A stretch of 8,029 nucleotides of DNA from Candidatus Magasanikbacteria bacterium RIFCSPHIGHO2_02_FULL_47_14 (GTDB lineage: Bacteria > Patescibacteriota > Patescibacteriia > Magasanikbacterales > UBA922): the NCBI GenBank assembly GCA_001784275.1, contig MFQB01000033.1, positions 1,290 through 9,318 on the forward strand. The letters are read 5' to 3'. Of the stretch, positions 6,232-8,029 are shown piece by piece (position 1 is the stretch's first letter; each line of letters begins with the position of its first letter). The position numbers and the translations under genes are program-made. The notes beneath the pieces were generated by a model. The model worked only from the letters and a program-made list of their open reading frames with translations, did no database searches and was not told the origin of the DNA.

Positions 6232-6837
6232 GTGAATACCGCAACTGGTACCCCGCACAAGATGACACTGGGCGAGATCCTCATCGTGGTGATCGCCTAC
6301 GGACTGTTCTGGTGGCTGTTGGCGGCTCGCGTCGTCGGCAGCCGAATCGGATGGCGCTGCACCTGGAAGCTGGAGAGGCCGGCAATGAGCAGGGCCGATC
6401 TGCTCTCGAAGATCACGCAGACCTACCTCGCCCAGGTTTTTCCTCTGGCGTCCAATCCGGGCGCTTGCGCCAAGGGCCAGGTGCCGACTCCGATTTCGGT
6501 GTTCGAGCACGTGGATCAGGCCGGACAGATCTGGCGTTGTCTGGTGTACCGGAACGCACACCAAGATACCAGCTTCAAGCCTTCGGCCAAGCCCGGACAC
6601 TACGGTGTCGCCGTCTTCTACGCCGACAACCAGTCCGACCCGAACACTGGGTGGATCCTGCTCCGGAAGGTCGGCTGGAACCGCGGACCTGGGCAGTGGT
6701 GCGGTGCTTGGCGCGCGGTGCACTACGCGGACAACCGCGTGACCCCGTTCGACGGACGAGCCATCGACCTGGATGCGCTCCGCCGCGCTCGGGGTGACCA
6801 GGCCTACATCGACCGGGTCGACGCCGACGTGGAGTAG
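6232..6837 (+). CDS. GC3-rich single-TM protein, unknown function
   Basis: With the GTG start at 6232 the product has 201 residues; with ATG 6262 it has 191 and loses nothing of the membrane helix. A hydrophobic helix at about 13-36 (ILIVVIAYGLFWWLLA) is followed by a soluble domain of about 165 residues rich in tryptophan, with cysteines at 43, 79, 103 and 157. A weak internal repeat is visible: AVFYADNQ (127-134) and AVHYADNR (162-169), 35 residues apart, each followed by a P-x-x-G turn. The C-terminus is a charged helix (ALRRARGDQAYIDRVD). I recognise no family. About 35 of the 40 codons from ATG 6262 end in G or C, far from the pyrG operon. It ends in tandem TAG TAG (6835-6840). The gene has its own promoter, leader and terminator, so it is monocistronic. 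The long reverse-strand frame across it follows from GC bias and is not supported by any start signal. Confidence 0.8.
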   Translation: MNTATGTPHKMTLGEILIVVIAYGLFWWLLAARVVGSRIGWRCTWKLERPAMSRADLLSKITQTYLAQVFPLASNPGACAKGQVPTPISVFEHVDQAGQIWRCLVYRNAHQDTSFKPSAKPGHYGVAVFYADNQSDPNTGWILLRKVGWNRGPGQWCGAWRAVHYADNRVTPFDGRAIDLDALRRARGDQAYIDRVDADVE

Positions 6838-6924
6838 TAGCCCGACCACCGCTCGCAACACAGCACGCCTGCTTGCGCCCATTCGCGCCGGCCGGCAGCA
6901 GCTGTAACGCGAGATCTCACCTGA
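6838..6924 (+). other. GC-rich 3' UTR without visible gene
   Basis: About 85 nt separate the tandem stop from the terminator. It shares the GC-rich composition of the ORF and contains short palindromes (GCCGGC near 6888-6896, GAGATCTC at 6911-6918) but no convincing ORF or RNA gene. Confidence 0.45.
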
Positions 6925-7001
6925 GCCTCGCCGAACAACTGCTTTTGGACTTACATAATTGAGTTCAGAAGTAGGAGGATCGGCGAGGCTTTTGGTTTTT
7001 T
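6925..7001 (+). terminator. Large nested rho-independent terminator
   Basis: The outer stem is GCCTCGCCGA (6925-6934) with TCGGCGAGGC (6980-6989), followed by TTTTGGTTTTTT. The interior forms a second stem of 14 pairs with several G-U, 6939-6952 with 6961-6974, around an 8-nt loop. The whole structure is 65 nt, far larger than a usual terminator, and has the same nested design as the one at 550-593. Confidence 0.87.
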
Positions 7002-7027
7002 GTACGCGTTTACTGTCCTTATTCAAA

Positions 7028-7056
7028 TTGACGAGACCACACATTTTCGCTATACT
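7028..7056 (+). promoter_or_regulatory. tRNA promoter
   Basis: TTGACG at 7028-7033, a 17-nt spacer and TATACT at 7051-7056 give a predicted start near 7063, about 15 nt upstream of the mature tRNA 5' end. Confidence 0.82.
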
Positions 7057-7077
7057 ACTTGCGTTTCAATTTATCAT

Positions 7078-7154
7078 GCACGCCTAGCTCAGTTGGTTAG
7101 AGCACCTCGTTTACACCGAGGGGGTCAGGGGTTCGAATCCCTTGGCGTGCACCA
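7078..7154 (+). tRNA. tRNA-Val (anticodon TAC)
   Basis: This 77-nt cloverleaf has an encoded CCA. The acceptor stem is GCACGCC with GGCGTGC, followed by A73 and CCA. The D-arm is GCTC/GAGC. The anticodon stem CCTCG/CGAGG encloses the loop TTTACAC, giving anticodon UAC (reads GUA and probably other valine codons). The variable loop is GGGTC and the T-arm AGGGG-TTCGAAT-CCCTT. All stems pair. It has its own promoter. A weak 5-bp hairpin (7154-7166) followed by seven T (7169-7175) could end the transcript; no stronger terminator is seen before the next promoter. Confidence 0.97.
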
Positions 7155-7175
7155 CAAGGAATTTGTCATTTTTTT
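7154..7175 (+). terminator. Possible weak terminator after tRNA-Val
   Basis: ACAAG (7154-7158) can pair with TTTGT (7162-7166) across a 3-nt loop, with a T7 run at 7169-7175. The stem is short and partly overlaps the CCA end, so this is tentative. The remaining stretch to 7257 holds T-runs and AT-rich sequence but no gene. Confidence 0.25.
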
Positions 7176-7257
7176 GGAAAAGAGCCCGGGTGGTGGTATT
7201 TTTTACCGAATGGCCTGTAAGCTATTTTTTTGTTTAGCAAAATTTGTTCAAACCCTA

Positions 7258-7286
7258 TTGACAAGATCTATCTTTTGTGCTACTCT
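7258..7286 (+). promoter_or_regulatory. Extended -10 promoter of the third GC3-rich unit
   Basis: TTGACA at 7258-7263, a 17-nt spacer and TACTCT at 7281-7286 with TG at 7278-7279 (TGCTACTCT). The start is predicted near 7292. The geometry is the same as that of the promoters at 192 and 6111; the -10 hexamer is the weakest of the three. Confidence 0.75.
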
Positions 7287-7302
7287 TCGCTGTTTTACGT
7301 GC

Positions 7303-7415
7303 CCTGTTTGAACGGATCATCTTATAATAGTTTTTGTAGGATAATCCGTCGAAACAGGTCTGGTCGACCTGTTCGCCGTGATCCATAACAATGGTTAAAG
7401 TAGGTCCAGCTACTT
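7303..7415 (+). promoter_or_regulatory. Long structured leader with mutually exclusive stems
   Basis: Stem A: CCTGTTT (7303-7309) with AAACAGG (7352-7358), then after a 2x2 internal loop ACGGAT (7312-7317) with ATCCGT (7344-7349). It continues into 7319-7325 paired with 7336-7342 (seven pairs including G-U). Stem B: AACAGGTC (7353-7360) with GACCTGTT (7366-7373) around a 5-nt loop. A and B compete for 7353-7358. A further hairpin AAGTAG (7398-7403) with CTACTT (7410-7415) follows. There is no U-run before the start codon, so classic attenuation is not evident. No known riboswitch motif was recognised. The leader is about 149 nt. Confidence 0.65.
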
Positions 7416-7428
7416 ATCCGCCATGTAC

Positions 7429-7435
7429 AAGGAAA
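7429..7435 (+). promoter_or_regulatory. Shine-Dalgarno-like AAGGAAA
   Basis: It lies 5 nt upstream of ATG 7441. It decides for that start over the in-frame ATG at 7423, which has no SD and would place six polar residues before the signal peptide. Confidence 0.6.
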
Positions 7436-7440
7436 ACGCC

Positions 7441-8029
7441 ATGAGGAAGCTCACGTTTGTCGCCTTCGTTCTCGCCTTCGGAACCAACAACGCAGCTTTC
7501 GCCGCTCCGTCCGGCTACTCCCAGAAGGACGTGCAGACGCTCGCGACCTGGGCAGACGCCTCGATCAAGGACTACGCGAAGAGCCGGCTCAGCTGGTTCG
7601 TCGCGGCCGGGCACCAACAGGACGCCCAGGCGGTCCTCGACGACCTCGTCAGAGATCCTGCGCGCGCGCAGAAGAAGTACTTCTCCGAGTCTGTGCTTCT
7701 GCCGAGCAACCTGGTGCCGCTCACAGCTTACCGCCTGAGTCACGATGGGATTCTGATCCTTGGGGACGAAGGGAAAAAAGGATTCCCCACGATCAAGATC
7801 ACTCGCTCTGATTGGCGGGGCTGGCCAGGCTTCACGCCGTACCACACGTTCAGGAAAAATCCACGTGGAAATGACTGGACAGCGGTCGCCACGTATGGCT
7901 GGAAGCTCGGGCCGGATTATGCAAGCAAGGATGGTAACCCCATGGTTCGCCTGGTGGTTGACGCATGGACGTGGGATGGAAAGGAACCCATTTACGGAGC
8001 CTATGGCGAAACTCCAGCCGAAGCACTGG
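7441..8029 (+). CDS. Secreted/exported protein of unknown function (3' end outside window)
   Basis: The ORF is open to the window edge, 196 codons visible. It starts with a good signal peptide: MRK, a hydrophobic core at about residues 4-14, and a cleavage site near AFA|AP (after residue 21). The mature part begins with a helical region of about 70 residues (SQKDVQTLATWADASIKDYAKS..), including A/D-rich amphipathic stretches. It then changes to a W- and G-rich, probably beta-strand region (SDWRGWPGF, DWTAVATYGW, VDAWTWDG). I recognise no family, and no catalytic motif stands out. GC3 is about 83 % in the first 40 codons but about 60 % in a 40-codon stretch near the right edge. This third solo unit has its own promoter and long leader and is not part of an operon with the tRNA. 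Confidence 0.78.
   Translation, partial: MRKLTFVAFVLAFGTNNAAFAAPSGYSQKDVQTLATWADASIKDYAKSRLSWFVAAGHQQDAQAVLDDLVRDPARAQKKYFSESVLLPSNLVPLTAYRLSHDGILILGDEGKKGFPTIKITRSDWRGWPGFTPYHTFRKNPRGNDWTAVATYGWKLGPDYASKDGNPMVRLVVDAWTWDGKEPIYGAYGETPAEAL

Noticed and set aside
6166..7044. 292-codon reverse-strand frame over the second GC3-rich unit
   Set aside because: Long only because GC-rich coding DNA lacks stops in the complementary frame. It also crosses the terminator at 6925-7001, and no promoter faces it.
7000..7311. 103-codon + strand frame across the tRNA
   Set aside because: It runs through the complete tRNA-Val gene and the next promoter; not coding.
7414..7845. Reverse-strand frame over the secreted-protein gene
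   Set aside because: Shadow frame; the + strand has promoter, SD and signal peptide.
1..8029. CRISPR array, insertion sequence or attachment site duplication
   Set aside because: No regularly spaced repeats, transposase or recombinase gene, and no partial duplicate of the tRNA-Val 3' end were seen.

Overview
The window looks like chromosomal DNA of a small-genome bacterium, most likely a Patescibacteria/CPR member of the Parcubacteria type. Three things suggest this: a tightly packed housekeeping operon whose genes lack clear Shine-Dalgarno (SD) motifs, moderate GC with AT-leaning third codon positions, and an envelope-glycan gene set next to pyrG. The taxonomic guess rests on style and protein character, not on a marker search. 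All recognised genes are on the + strand.

Layout. Positions 1-188 are the 3' end of rplI (ribosomal protein bL9). Positions 192-593 hold a self-contained unit: a near-consensus promoter, a very stable 5' hairpin, a 36-residue membrane microprotein and a nested terminator. Positions 609-6075 form a five-gene operon: pyrG (CTP synthase), a two-TM protein of unknown function, a GT28/MGDG-synthase-like glycosyltransferase, an EamA/DMT transporter, and a membrane-anchored clan GH-A glycoside hydrolase. Junctions are 6, 10, -4 and 9 nt. Positions 6097-7001 hold a second self-contained unit encoding a 201-residue single-TM protein; its promoter starts inside the terminator hairpin of the operon. Positions 7028-7154 are tRNA-Val(TAC) with its own promoter. 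From 7258 to the window end there is a third unit: promoter, long structured leader and a secreted or exported protein that runs off the edge.

The most interesting signal is the set of three solo units. Each has a TTGACA box, a spacer of exactly 17 nt and an extended (TGn) -10 element. In each, a strong hairpin begins within roughly 5-10 nt of the predicted transcription start, a purine-rich SD precedes the start codon, and the ORF is GC3-rich (about 83-92 % over the first 36-40 codons, counted by eye, against about 36 % for the start of pyrG and about 42 % for rplI). Each product has an N-terminal signal or membrane segment. The two complete units end with TAG and an elaborate nested terminator. 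I recognise none of the three products. They read as a recurring cassette design inserted between housekeeping genes, either recently acquired or held under a different expression regime. The operon genes are ordinary by comparison, and probably make and trim an envelope glycolipid or glycan.
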